Part shown: positions 1-5,254 of the stretch, in pieces | How positions within the stretch are numbered: position 1 is the first letter of the stretch | Layout: each line of letters starts with the position of its first letter | Program-made: the position numbers and the translations under genes | The notes under the pieces: generated by a model | The model's input: the letters and a program-made list of their open reading frames with translations, nothing else | Databases searched by the model: none | Told to the model about the DNA's origin: nothing | DNA from: an uncultured Rhodoluna sp. | GTDB lineage: Bacteria > Actinomycetota > Actinomycetes > Actinomycetales > Microbacteriaceae | Assembly: GCA_937898095.1 (NCBI GenBank) | Contig: CALDKR010000184.1 | Location: forward strand, 1-5,877 | Length of the DNA stretch: 5,877 nucleotides | Reading direction: 5' to 3'

Positions 1-315
1 TGCGTTTAGAACTATACCCAGTGCGATTAAACGCACCTTTATATAGACCTCAAAACCGACAATACGACACTCAGCCAGTTTCGCCATATTCAGGTCGGCA
101 ATCTGCTTGGCCACATCACACGGATAACCAGTGCTCAAACCGCGCAGACTATCGGCTGCCGAAATTGCGGCTGTCTCAGCGGCCTGCTGCAACTGAAGTT
201 TCTGAAGCCACAGATTCGACAGCATCGCAGTGATTAAAAACAGAGTTGCCGCTGCCCCAATTAAGCCAATGGCCAAGACTGTTCCGGCACCTTTATCGTC
301 AGTGAACTTAAGCAA
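1..315 (-). CDS. TadE-like pseudopilin of the Rv3654c type, partial (3' end beyond window)
   Basis: I read 105 codons on the minus strand from a TTG at 313-315, and the frame is still open at the window edge. The protein begins MLKFTDDKGAGTVLAIG. It has one hydrophobic segment at about residues 12-36, then an amphipathic Ala/Gln-rich helix (LQKLQLQQAAETAAISAAD), and cysteines at 66 and 83. The pattern G-x-P-C...A...N-x-A-x-L-x-x-C matches what I recall of the actinobacterial 'helicase/secretion neighbourhood TadE-like' family. The TTG lies 3 nt after the TAG of the upstream tadE-like gene in the same frame. An AGGG (325-328) 9 nt upstream supports this start. Unlike the other two pilins here, it lacks the Glu five residues after the candidate cleavage glycine, so processing by a prepilin peptidase is doubtful. 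It is probably a minor pilus or envelope component translated by coupling; its exact role is unknown. Confidence 0.82.
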   Translation of the reverse strand, partial: MLKFTDDKGAGTVLAIGLIGAAATLFLITAMLSNLWLQKLQLQQAAETAAISAADSLRGLSTGYPCDVAKQIADLNMAKLAECRIVGFEVYIKVRLIALGIVLNA

Positions 316-318
316 TTG

Positions 319-696
319 CTATAACCCTGTTCGGCGAGCGCAATGACTCGCATTGATTGCGAGTAGGTCATTTTTAAAGCCGAGTATGCCAACCTGGCGC
401 TGCGCCGCAGCACAGACAAGCTCACCCTTGTCGGTCAGATCAAGATTGATGGCTTTGCCAAAAGCGCCCTCAATGAGATCGATTGATTCACCTCTAGCAA
501 AAGCGCGGGCCGCGATTGCTGCTTTTTCAGTTAGATCAAACTTTTGCATTTGCAGCGAAAATGAACCGAGCAAAATCAGCACGACCGACATAACGGCAGG
601 CATTGCGATGGCAAACTCGGCCGTCACGCTGCCGACATCAGTTGCCAGGCGTGTTGTTCTAATTGCCACGGCTATGCAGGTGGATTTTTGCAGCAA
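319..696 (-). CDS. TadE-like minor pilin (Rv3655c type)
   Basis: A 125-residue protein with a basic N-terminus, then G22-S-V-T-A-E27-F28 followed by a hydrophobic stretch to about residue 50. This is the G-xxxx-E-(Y/F) class III prepilin signature, with predicted cleavage after G22 and the conserved Glu at mature position 5. An amphipathic helix follows, then a small C-terminal domain with C95 and C119 that could form a disulfide outside the cell. TadE-like proteins are minor pseudopilins of Flp/Tad systems and are inserted in the membrane before assembly. The first possible start is a TTG at 694-696 that directly abuts the TAG of the flp gene, with no good Shine-Dalgarno. A GTG at 667-669 (codon 10) is an alternative. 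Either way, expression probably depends on reinitiation after flp. The family call is firm; the start is uncertain. Confidence 0.88.
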   Translation of the reverse strand: MLQKSTCIAVAIRTTRLATDVGSVTAEFAIAMPAVMSVVLILLGSFSLQMQKFDLTEKAAIAARAFARGESIDLIEGAFGKAINLDLTDKGELVCAAAQRQVGILGFKNDLLAINASHCARRTGL

Positions 697-903
697 CTAA
701 GGCGCCGGCGCTGGGTCAACCGCGGCGGCATCACCATTTGGGTTCGTGAAGGTCAACGCTGACTTGACCAGGTCAAAAAGAATTGTCTTGACCTCTTCAC
801 TGCGCATGATTACAACTAGCAATCCGGCGAAGCCAACTGCAGCCATAGTGGCGATTGCATATTCAGCGGTTGCCGCTCCGGTTTCATCCATTAGTTTTTT
901 CAT
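697..903 (-). CDS. Flp-type major pilin, DUF4244 family
   Basis: A 68-residue protein with a short charged leader (MKKLMDETG), then G9-A-A-T-A-E14-Y15 and a hydrophobic helix to about residue 32. This is the exact G-xxxx-EY prepilin peptidase motif. Cleavage after G9 would leave a 59-residue mature pilin with Glu at position 5. The rest is a short helix ending in an Ala/Pro/Asp-rich tail (AAAVDPAPAP) that looks flexible. Size, motif and position match the DUF4244 pilins found in actinobacterial tad loci (Rv3656c type), so this is the likely main subunit of the pilus. The ATG at 901-903 is supported by GAAAGG 6 nt upstream, the best ribosome site in the operon, as expected for the most abundant product. 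It sits 11 nt after the platform gene and directly abuts the tadE-like gene. Confidence 0.9.
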   Translation of the reverse strand: MKKLMDETGAATAEYAIATMAAVGFAGLLVVIMRSEEVKTILFDLVKSALTFTNPNGDAAAVDPAPAP

Positions 904-914
904 TTTTTGCCTTT

Positions 915-1742
915 CTATCTGTTGTTTGCCAAGAAGCCGAATGCGACCGGCACAATTGTGAGCAAGCCAAATGCGGGCAAAATGGTGACCCCGATTGGCA
1001 ACAACAATTTGATGTTTAGTTTCGAAATTTGATCGTGCTGTGCGAACTCTTGGTCGCGGCGTGCTTGTGTCGAAGAATTTCTGAGAAGCGATGCTGCGCC
1101 GGCACCGGTTTGAATTGCCAGATCAATTAGTTTTTGCGTCTGGGCGGCACACTCGGCTGGTGGTTCATAGCCCATGTGGGTTTGAAATTTAGAGTGCACC
1201 TCGCGAGCGGCAACGCTTGGTGGCAACCCGGCATCAAGTGCCAGTGCTACACAGTCAGAGAACAACCCCGGATCGGTGAGAGTTGGCTTAGCGTCGGTCA
1301 ACAGGCGTTTGCTCCAGTAGTGACCGGCAAATAAAAGCGCCGAGCCAATAAGCACTGCAATCAAGGCAAGCGTGTTGCTAAAAACAGCGCCAATTGGGTT
1401 CAAGCCCAATAGCTGTGCTATTCCGATGCCTGCCACGGGCAGCCACGCGATCAGTTTTGCGGTGAGCCTCGGGGTCTCGAAGGCAAGGTGAATTTTGCGA
1501 TGAGACTCTTGATTTGCCTCGAGCCCTTCAGCCAACCGGTTCAAACTGCTCGCGATAGGCGCGCCGAGGTCGCGAGCTAGAGCCCAGTGAAGACCCAGCT
1601 CAGGCGTTTCTTCAAGTTGTGCCGAGGTTAAGTGCAAAGCCTGCCCTGGCGGAATTCCGGCGCTGATTAGGTTTGCTAACTCGCGAACCTGCCTAACCGC
1701 ATCGCCTGACAAATTCGCGCCCCGAGACATTGTGCGACTCAT
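915..1742 (-). CDS. Tad pilus inner-membrane platform, fused TadB/TadC-like (type II secretion F family)
   Basis: A 275-residue membrane protein. Residues about 20-95 form a helical cytoplasmic unit (ELANLISAGIPPGQAL, later LNRLAEGLEANQES), followed by hydrophobic segments at about 96-113 and 123-143. A second, similar unit spans about 160-240 (DCVALALDAGLPPSVAAREV, later LIDLAIQTGAGAASLL and ARRDQE). A long hydrophobic end follows at about 244-272 (KLLLPIGVTILPAFGLL), typical of the end of TadC. The AGIPP/AGLPP echo supports two F-type domains in one chain. In many Tad loci these are two genes, tadB and tadC; here one short gene seems to cover both. The product would anchor the ATPase and guide pilin assembly. 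Its ATG overlaps the tadA stop (ATGA at 1739-1742), indicating translational coupling. Another in-frame ATG lies four codons further in. The GspF-like family is clear; the two-domain reading is inference. Confidence 0.87.
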   Translation of the reverse strand: MSRTMSRGANLSGDAVRQVRELANLISAGIPPGQALHLTSAQLEETPELGLHWALARDLGAPIASSLNRLAEGLEANQESHRKIHLAFETPRLTAKLIAWLPVAGIGIAQLLGLNPIGAVFSNTLALIAVLIGSALLFAGHYWSKRLLTDAKPTLTDPGLFSDCVALALDAGLPPSVAAREVHSKFQTHMGYEPPAECAAQTQKLIDLAIQTGAGAASLLRNSSTQARRDQEFAQHDQISKLNIKLLLPIGVTILPAFGLLTIVPVAFGFLANNR

Positions 1743-2722
1743 GCAAACATCAACTGCTGAGTCTCGGCCGCAGGCACCAATTGAAGGTGGGGCGCAAAAG
1801 CAATTGGTTCGATAGCCAACCAGCCCTGCTTTGATTTAGAAAACTCACCAATTGCTTCGATTTTGCGCTTGCCTTCGGTGATTGCCAGCTGAATAACGCA
1901 GCTGATTGCAGAAGATGCCAGTTCGCTCAAAACCCACGCATCTAGACCGGCTGTCTTTCCAATCGCTAAAAGACGATTGGGAACATCGGTCAGTGAATTT
2001 GAGTGCAAAGTTGCCGCCGAACCACCGTGCCCTGTGTTTAGCGCCTGCAGCAATGGCACCAATTCACTGGAGCGAACCTCACCAATCACGATTCGATCGG
2101 GCTTCATGCGAAGCGATTCGACAACCAGCGACTGCAGATCGATTGCGCCTCGGCCCTCGACATTTGCCTGGCGCGTGCGCAACCCAACCCACCTGTCAGA
2201 ATCAATCGCAACCTCAGGCGTGTCTTCTAAAATCACGACGCGGTCGTTTCGGCACTCTGCTAGCAGGCTTCGTAAAAGTGTTGTTTTGCCCGAGCCGGTT
2301 GGCCCGCTAATCAGGAATGAACGGCGCTCGGCTAGCATCTGGCGCAAATAGGCCGCTTGAGCTGAAGTGGCAAAACCGGCGGCGATTAATTCATCGATAG
2401 ACGCAGCGTGTGATTTGTGAACACGAATTGAAATCAAGGTTTGTGGTGAGCAGCTTGACGCCAGCACCGCATGCACGCGAATGCCGCCTGGCAAGCTAAT
2501 GTCGGCAAACGGAACCGACAGGTCGAGACGCTTGGAGTCGCAAGCCGCCAATTGCATTGCGCACTCGGCAAGCTCGCTAGCGTCTGCAAACGGTGAAGGC
2601 AACCGAAGAACCTGGCCACTCTCTTGCAGAGCCCAAACTTGATTTGCACCATTTATAAATAGGTCGGTCAAACCATCTTGAGCAAGCAACTCGTGGATTG
2701 CTTTGGGCAAATTCGCGTTCAT
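1739..2722 (-). CDS. tadA: TadA/CpaF-type secretion ATPase of the Flp pilus
   Basis: A 327-residue hexameric-type secretion ATPase that would power pilus assembly at the cytoplasmic face of the membrane. All core motifs are present: Walker A GPTGSGKT at 140-147, an Asp box ILEDTPE at 164-170, Walker B RIVIGE at 210-215 and a His box GHGGSAATLHS at 231-241. Arginines at 97-101 (SIRVH) and 182-184 fit the usual positions of this family. Residues 1-120 form the short N-terminal domain (DLFINGANQVW... then DISLPGGIRVHAVL). Length is at the short end for actinobacterial TadA proteins. It is the first gene of the minus-strand operon and overlaps the platform gene by 4 nt. No convincing Shine-Dalgarno precedes the ATG at 2720-2722, so it may be leaderless or weakly translated. 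A septum-site-determining-like gene often found upstream of tadA is absent here; a 6C RNA sits there instead. Confidence 0.95.
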   Translation of the reverse strand: MNANLPKAIHELLAQDGLTDLFINGANQVWALQESGQVLRLPSPFADASELAECAMQLAACDSKRLDLSVPFADISLPGGIRVHAVLASSCSPQTLISIRVHKSHAASIDELIAAGFATSAQAAYLRQMLAERRSFLISGPTGSGKTTLLRSLLAECRNDRVVILEDTPEVAIDSDRWVGLRTRQANVEGRGAIDLQSLVVESLRMKPDRIVIGEVRSSELVPLLQALNTGHGGSAATLHSNSLTDVPNRLLAIGKTAGLDAWVLSELASSAISCVIQLAITEGKRKIEAIGEFSKSKQGWLAIEPIAFAPHLQLVPAAETQQLMFA

Positions 2723-2731
2723 GCGACCAGC

Positions 2732-2759
2732 AAACTAGGCAACGCGAAAGCAATTACAA
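2732..2759 (-). promoter_or_regulatory. candidate promoter of the tad operon, near-leaderless
   Basis: On the minus strand, TTGTAA (2754-2759) is followed after 16 nt by TAGTTT (2732-2737), which ends 9 nt before the tadA ATG. TAGTTT fits the TAnnnT core of actinobacterial -10 elements. Transcription would start within a few bases of the ATG, which would explain the missing Shine-Dalgarno. The match is weak and the operon could instead be read from the 6C RNA promoter. Confidence 0.25.
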
Positions 2760-2773
2760 AACAATCGAAAATC

Positions 2774-2782
2774 TGTGCATAA
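2774..2782 (-). other. single DnaA-box-like 9-mer
   Basis: The minus strand reads TTATGCACA, which matches the relaxed DnaA box TTATNCACA exactly. It is isolated and lies between the 6C RNA and tadA. A single 9-mer may occur by chance, so binding is only a possibility. Confidence 0.25.
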
Positions 2783-2800
2783 CTGATGCGTTTTGAAAGT

Positions 2801-2892
2801 CACGTTAAATTAGGGGGCCCCGGAATTCTGGGGGGAGAATCCGGGGCCGGGCGATACCGCGTTGGGGGGAACCGGTATCGCAGGTTAACGTC
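2801..2892 (-). ncRNA. 6C small RNA (actinobacterial twin hairpins with C6 loops)
   Basis: On the minus strand two strong hairpins follow each other. The first uses 2870-2881 with 2851-2863 (12 bp, one bulged base) around a loop of exactly six C (2864-2869). The second uses 2836-2848 with 2816-2829 (13 bp, one bulge) around another six-C loop (2830-2835). Two adjacent stem-loops each exposing at least six cytosines define the 6C RNA of Actinobacteria. From memory, in Mycobacterium it lies next to the tad genes, the same context as here. C-rich loops are thought to pair with G-rich sites such as Shine-Dalgarno regions of target mRNAs. I extended the limits to ACGTTAA/TTAACGT (2885-2891 and 2802-2808), which could close the whole structure. 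The true ends are not visible; no U-run follows the second hairpin, and I recognise no clear promoter. Confidence 0.85.
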
Positions 2893-3028
2893 AAGCGCTA
2901 ACTCAATAAATAGTAATACCCGAACATAAGATTTGATTCCCCTATTCAGCATCTTTTTTCAAAAAATTTTTCAGTAAACGCTTGCTATCTTCGCCAGTAA
3001 ATTCAACGCTCGCCGACAAATAAGAACC
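2893..3028. other. intergenic stretch upstream of acs, no gene seen
   Basis: This A+T-rich stretch separates the 6C RNA from the acs control region. It contains a T6-C-A6-T5 tract at about 2954-2971, which could bend DNA or act as an upstream promoter element. It also contains two loosely similar blocks starting CAGTAAA and ending with ACGCTTGC or ACGCTCGC (about 2971-2985 and 2995-3013). I see no open reading frame with a ribosome site and no convincing -35/-10 pair on either strand. Confidence 0.4.
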
Positions 3029-3060
3029 TTTGTTACGAAACAAATACACAATTTCGTTAC
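3029..3060. promoter_or_regulatory. palindromic operator candidate upstream of acs
   Basis: Bases 3029-3044 form a 16-bp palindrome, TTTGTTACGAAACAAA, with only one mismatched pair. Its core GTTACGAAA (3032-3040) recurs inverted as TTTCGTTAC at 3052-3060 with one mismatch. The half sites are about 20 bp apart, roughly two helical turns, on one face of the DNA. The site lies 50-85 bp before the acs start, where a regulator of acetate metabolism would be expected to act. I cannot assign a regulator. Confidence 0.4.
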
Positions 3061-3101
3061 ATTCGTATGGCATTATTGCGCTAGTTTCACGCCTATTCAC
3101 T

Positions 3102-3106
3102 GGAGG
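3102..3106 (+). promoter_or_regulatory. acs ribosome binding site, decides the start
   Basis: GGAGG lies 3 nt before the ATG at 3110 and 6 nt before the directly following ATG at 3113. Normal spacing favours the second ATG, so the protein probably starts MSADHE rather than MMSADHE. Confidence 0.8.
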
Positions 3107-3112
3107 ACAATG

Positions 3113-5086
3113 ATGTCTGCCGATCACGAGATCGAAACCCTTATGCAAGAGTCGCGCCACTTTGAGCCAGACCCTGCTTTCACCGCCAACGCGATTGCGC
3201 AAGCCGGCATCTATGAAGAAGCCAAGGCTGATCGCCTGGGTTTCTGGGCAAAACAAGCCAAGCGCCTTCATTGGCACAAAGACTTCACTGAGGTTCTCGA
3301 CTGGTCTAACCCACCATTTGCCAAATGGTTCCACGATGGCGAACTGAACGTTGCATACAACTGCCTTGACCGCCACGTGCTTGCAGGCAACGGCGACCGC
3401 GTTGCAATTCACTTCGAAGGTGAACCTGGCGACACCCGAACCTTGACCTATGCGCAATTGACCGAAGAGGTCAAGCGCGCTGCAAACGTTTTGCTCGAAC
3501 TGGGCGTCAAGCCTGGCGACCGCGTTGCTGTCTATCTGCCGATGATTGTCGAGGCTGTCGTTTCGATGTTGGCAATCGCCCGAATCGGTGCCGTTCACTC
3601 AGTGGTCTTTGGTGGCTTCTCGGCAGATTCACTAGCCAGCCGCATCGATGACGCCCAGGCGAAGTTGGTTATCACCGCCGACGGTGGATTCCGTCGCGGC
3701 AAGCCAAGCGCTCTAAAGCCAGCTGTTGATGACGCGCTCGCCGGCAACCGCTGCCCTAGCGTAGAAAAGGTCTTGGTTGTGCGCCGCACTAACCAAGAGG
3801 TCAGCTGGACTGAAGGCCGCGATGTCGACTTCACTGCCGCTATGGCAGCGGCATCTTCAGAGCACGAGGCTAAGGGTTTCAACGCCGAGCACCCGCTGTT
3901 CATCCTTTACACCTCTGGCACAACCGGCAAGCCAAAGGGCATTCTGCACACCTCTGGCGGCTATCTAACCCAGGCGGCCTACACCCACAAAAACGTGTTC
4001 GACCTCCACGAAGAAACCGACGTTTATTGGTGCACCGCCGACGTCGGCTGGATCACAGGTCACAGCTACGTCGCCTACGCACCGTTCGCAAACGGCGCGA
4101 CTCAGGTCATCTATGAAGGAACTCCAGACACTCCGGACTGGGGTCGCTGGTGGAGAATCGTCGAGAAATATAAAGTCTCGATTCTTTACACCGCACCAAC
4201 CGCAATCCGCAGCTTCATGAAGCTAGGCAGCCAGATTCCAAAGCAGTCTGACCTGTCTTCTATCCGTGTTCTTGGGTCAGTTGGTGAGCCAATTAACCCA
4301 GAAGCATGGATGTGGTATCGCAACGTGATCGGTGGTGGCCACGCCCCGATTGTTGACACCTGGTGGCAGACCGAAACCGGCGCGATTATGGTTTCACCGC
4401 TGCCTGGTTTGACCACTCTGATGCCTGGCTCAGCACAGAAGGCTGTGCCCGGCGTCGAGATCAAGATTCTTGACGATGAGGGCACCGAGCTTGGCCTAAA
4501 CCACGCTGGTTTGCTGGTTATCGATGAGCCATGGCCTTCGATGCTTCGCGGAATCTGGGGCGACCCAGAGCGCTACAAAGAAACCTATTGGGACAAATTC
4601 CACGGCAAGTATTTTGCCGGCGATGGCGCGAAGTTCGACGATGAAGGCAATGTATGGCTGCTTGGCCGCGTTGACGACGTGATGAATGTCTCGGGTCACC
4701 GCTTGTCGACCGCTGAGATTGAATCAGCTCTGGTTTCTCACCCATTCGTGGCTGAGGCTGCTGTTGTTGGTGCGAAAGACGAAACCACTGGTCAGGCAGT
4801 TGTTGCGTTTGTGATTTTGCGCCAAAACCAACTTGAAAATGCAGGCTCAGACGCCGACGTAAGCAAGATCTTGCGCGACCACGTTGCTAAAGAAATCGGC
4901 CCGATCGCCAAGCCTCGCCAAATCATGGTTGTGGCTGAATTGCCAAAGACCCGCTCTGGCAAGATCATGCGTCGATTGCTTCGCGATGTTGCTGAAGATC
5001 GCCCAATTGGCGATGTCACAACCCTTGCCGACACCAGCGTGATGGACATCATCTCAGGAAAGGTCGCTGCAGGGGCAAGCGACTAG
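3113..5086 (+). CDS. acs: acetyl-CoA synthetase (AMP-forming)
   Basis: A full-length enzyme of 657 residues (658 if the ATG at 3110 is used), normal for Acs. It activates acetate to acetyl-AMP and then acetyl-CoA in the cytoplasm, for growth on acetate or acetate recovery. Counting from the ATG at 3110, the signatures are: the N-terminal cap domain from about residue 45; the nucleotide-binding loop YTSGTTGKPKG at 267-277; WCTADVGWITGHSY at 307-320; GEPI at 392-395; and DTWWQTETG at 416-424, which carries the tryptophan that limits the pocket to acetate. The hinge and C-terminal domain have GRVDDVMNVSGHR at 519-531, and PKTRSGKIMRR contains the catalytic lysine K618, known in the family as the site switched off by acetylation. 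All key residues are intact. It stands alone on the plus strand, with a palindrome upstream and a terminator region downstream. Its last codons are copied 107 nt downstream. Confidence 0.98.
   Translation: MSADHEIETLMQESRHFEPDPAFTANAIAQAGIYEEAKADRLGFWAKQAKRLHWHKDFTEVLDWSNPPFAKWFHDGELNVAYNCLDRHVLAGNGDRVAIHFEGEPGDTRTLTYAQLTEEVKRAANVLLELGVKPGDRVAVYLPMIVEAVVSMLAIARIGAVHSVVFGGFSADSLASRIDDAQAKLVITADGGFRRGKPSALKPAVDDALAGNRCPSVEKVLVVRRTNQEVSWTEGRDVDFTAAMAAASSEHEAKGFNAEHPLFILYTSGTTGKPKGILHTSGGYLTQAAYTHKNVFDLHEETDVYWCTADVGWITGHSYVAYAPFANGATQVIYEGTPDTPDWGRWWRIVEKYKVSILYTAPTAIRSFMKLGSQIPKQSDLSSIRVLGSVGEPINPEAWMWYRNVIGGGHAPIVDTWWQTETGAIMVSPLPGLTTLMPGSAQKAVPGVEIKILDDEGTELGLNHAGLLVIDEPWPSMLRGIWGDPERYKETYWDKFHGKYFAGDGAKFDDEGNVWLLGRVDDVMNVSGHRLSTAEIESALVSHPFVAEAAVVGAKDETTGQAVVAFVILRQNQLENAGSDADVSKILRDHVAKEIGPIAKPRQIMVVAELPKTRSGKIMRRLLRDVAEDRPIGDVTTLADTSVMDIISGKVAAGASD
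5063..5085 (+). repeat. 23-nt direct repeat, copy 1 (last codons and stop of acs)
   Basis: This copy encodes the acs C-terminus VAAGASD and the first two bases of its stop codon. It can fold into a hairpin, GTCGCT (5063-5068) with AGCGAC (5078-5083), around a 9-nt loop. An identical copy lies at 5170-5192. Confidence 0.9.
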
Positions 5087-5098
5087 CTTGCACCGGCT

Positions 5099-5158
5099 TC
5101 AAAAGCGCAGAGCTTTTGATCGGCCTTTCGTAGAAAGGTGAAAGCAATTTATTGCTTT
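5099..5158. repeat. three consecutive small inverted repeats after acs
   Basis: Three perfect hairpins follow the acs stop. They are TCAAAAGC with GCTTTTGA (5099-5106 and 5112-5119, loop 5 nt), CCTTTC with GAAAGG (5124-5129 and 5133-5138, loop 3 nt), and AAAGCAA with TTGCTTT (5141-5147 and 5152-5158, loop 4 nt). None ends in a long T-run, so they do not look like ordinary terminators. They could protect the acs mRNA end or be parts of an inserted element. Confidence 0.6.
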
Positions 5159-5169
5159 TCATAAAAATT

Positions 5170-5192
5170 GTCGCTGCAGGGGCAAGCGACTA
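5170..5192 (+). repeat. 23-nt direct repeat, copy 2 (copy of the acs 3' end)
   Basis: This is identical over 23 nt to 5063-5085 and diverges at once on both sides. It keeps the codons for VAAGASD followed by TAA, and the GTCGCT/AGCGAC hairpin. No gene reads into it in the window. It lies 9 nt before the main terminator stem, so it looks like the old or duplicated acs end. Confidence 0.9.
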
Positions 5193-5201
5193 ATTTGCTC
5201 T

Positions 5202-5249
5202 AAAAACTAACCCCCGAACCTCTATCGAGATTCGGGGGTTAGTTTTTTT
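5202..5249. terminator. strong bidirectional Rho-independent terminator
   Basis: A perfect 17-bp stem pairs 5202-5218 with 5231-5247 around a 12-nt loop. The core is CTAACCCCCGAA with TTCGGGGGTTAG, flanked by A5 and T5-T7. Plus-strand transcripts from acs end in a seven-T run and minus-strand transcripts from the ridA-like gene end in a five-T run, so it serves both convergent units. Confidence 0.95.
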
Positions 5250-5254
5250 ACGAG

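Noticed and set aside
21..233. 70-codon plus-strand frame at the left edge
   Set aside because: Antisense to the third TadE-like gene, which explains this sequence better.
319..699. UAG recoded as a sense codon joining the pilin genes into one protein
   Set aside because: Each part is a complete family member with its own N-terminus, and acs and ridA also end normally at TAG before a terminator; reinitiation is simpler.
353..700. 115-codon plus-strand frame
   Set aside because: It lies wholly opposite the TadE-like gene, which has a clear pilin signature; Ser/Ala-rich shadow of the real frame.
1906..2351. two overlapping plus-strand frames inside tadA
   Set aside because: Antisense to the Walker A/B region of tadA; no family resemblance or start signals.
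2776..2790. small inverted repeat GCAT/ATGC as a 6C RNA terminator
   Set aside because: The stem is only 4-5 bp and no adequate T-run follows on either strand.
2811..2881. G-quadruplex formed by the G5-G6 tracts on the plus strand
   Set aside because: Four or more G-runs are present, but each C-loop/G-run is flanked by perfectly pairing arms, so the twin-hairpin RNA explains the pattern better.
2889..2894. TTGACG on the minus strand as a -35 box for the 6C RNA
   Set aside because: A -10 at normal spacing would fall inside the first hairpin and its C6 loop, with no TAnnnT there.
2942..3598. 218-codon minus-strand reading frame covering the acs start
   Set aside because: It is antisense to the clear acs coding region, has low-complexity shadow composition, no ribosome site and no recognisable family.
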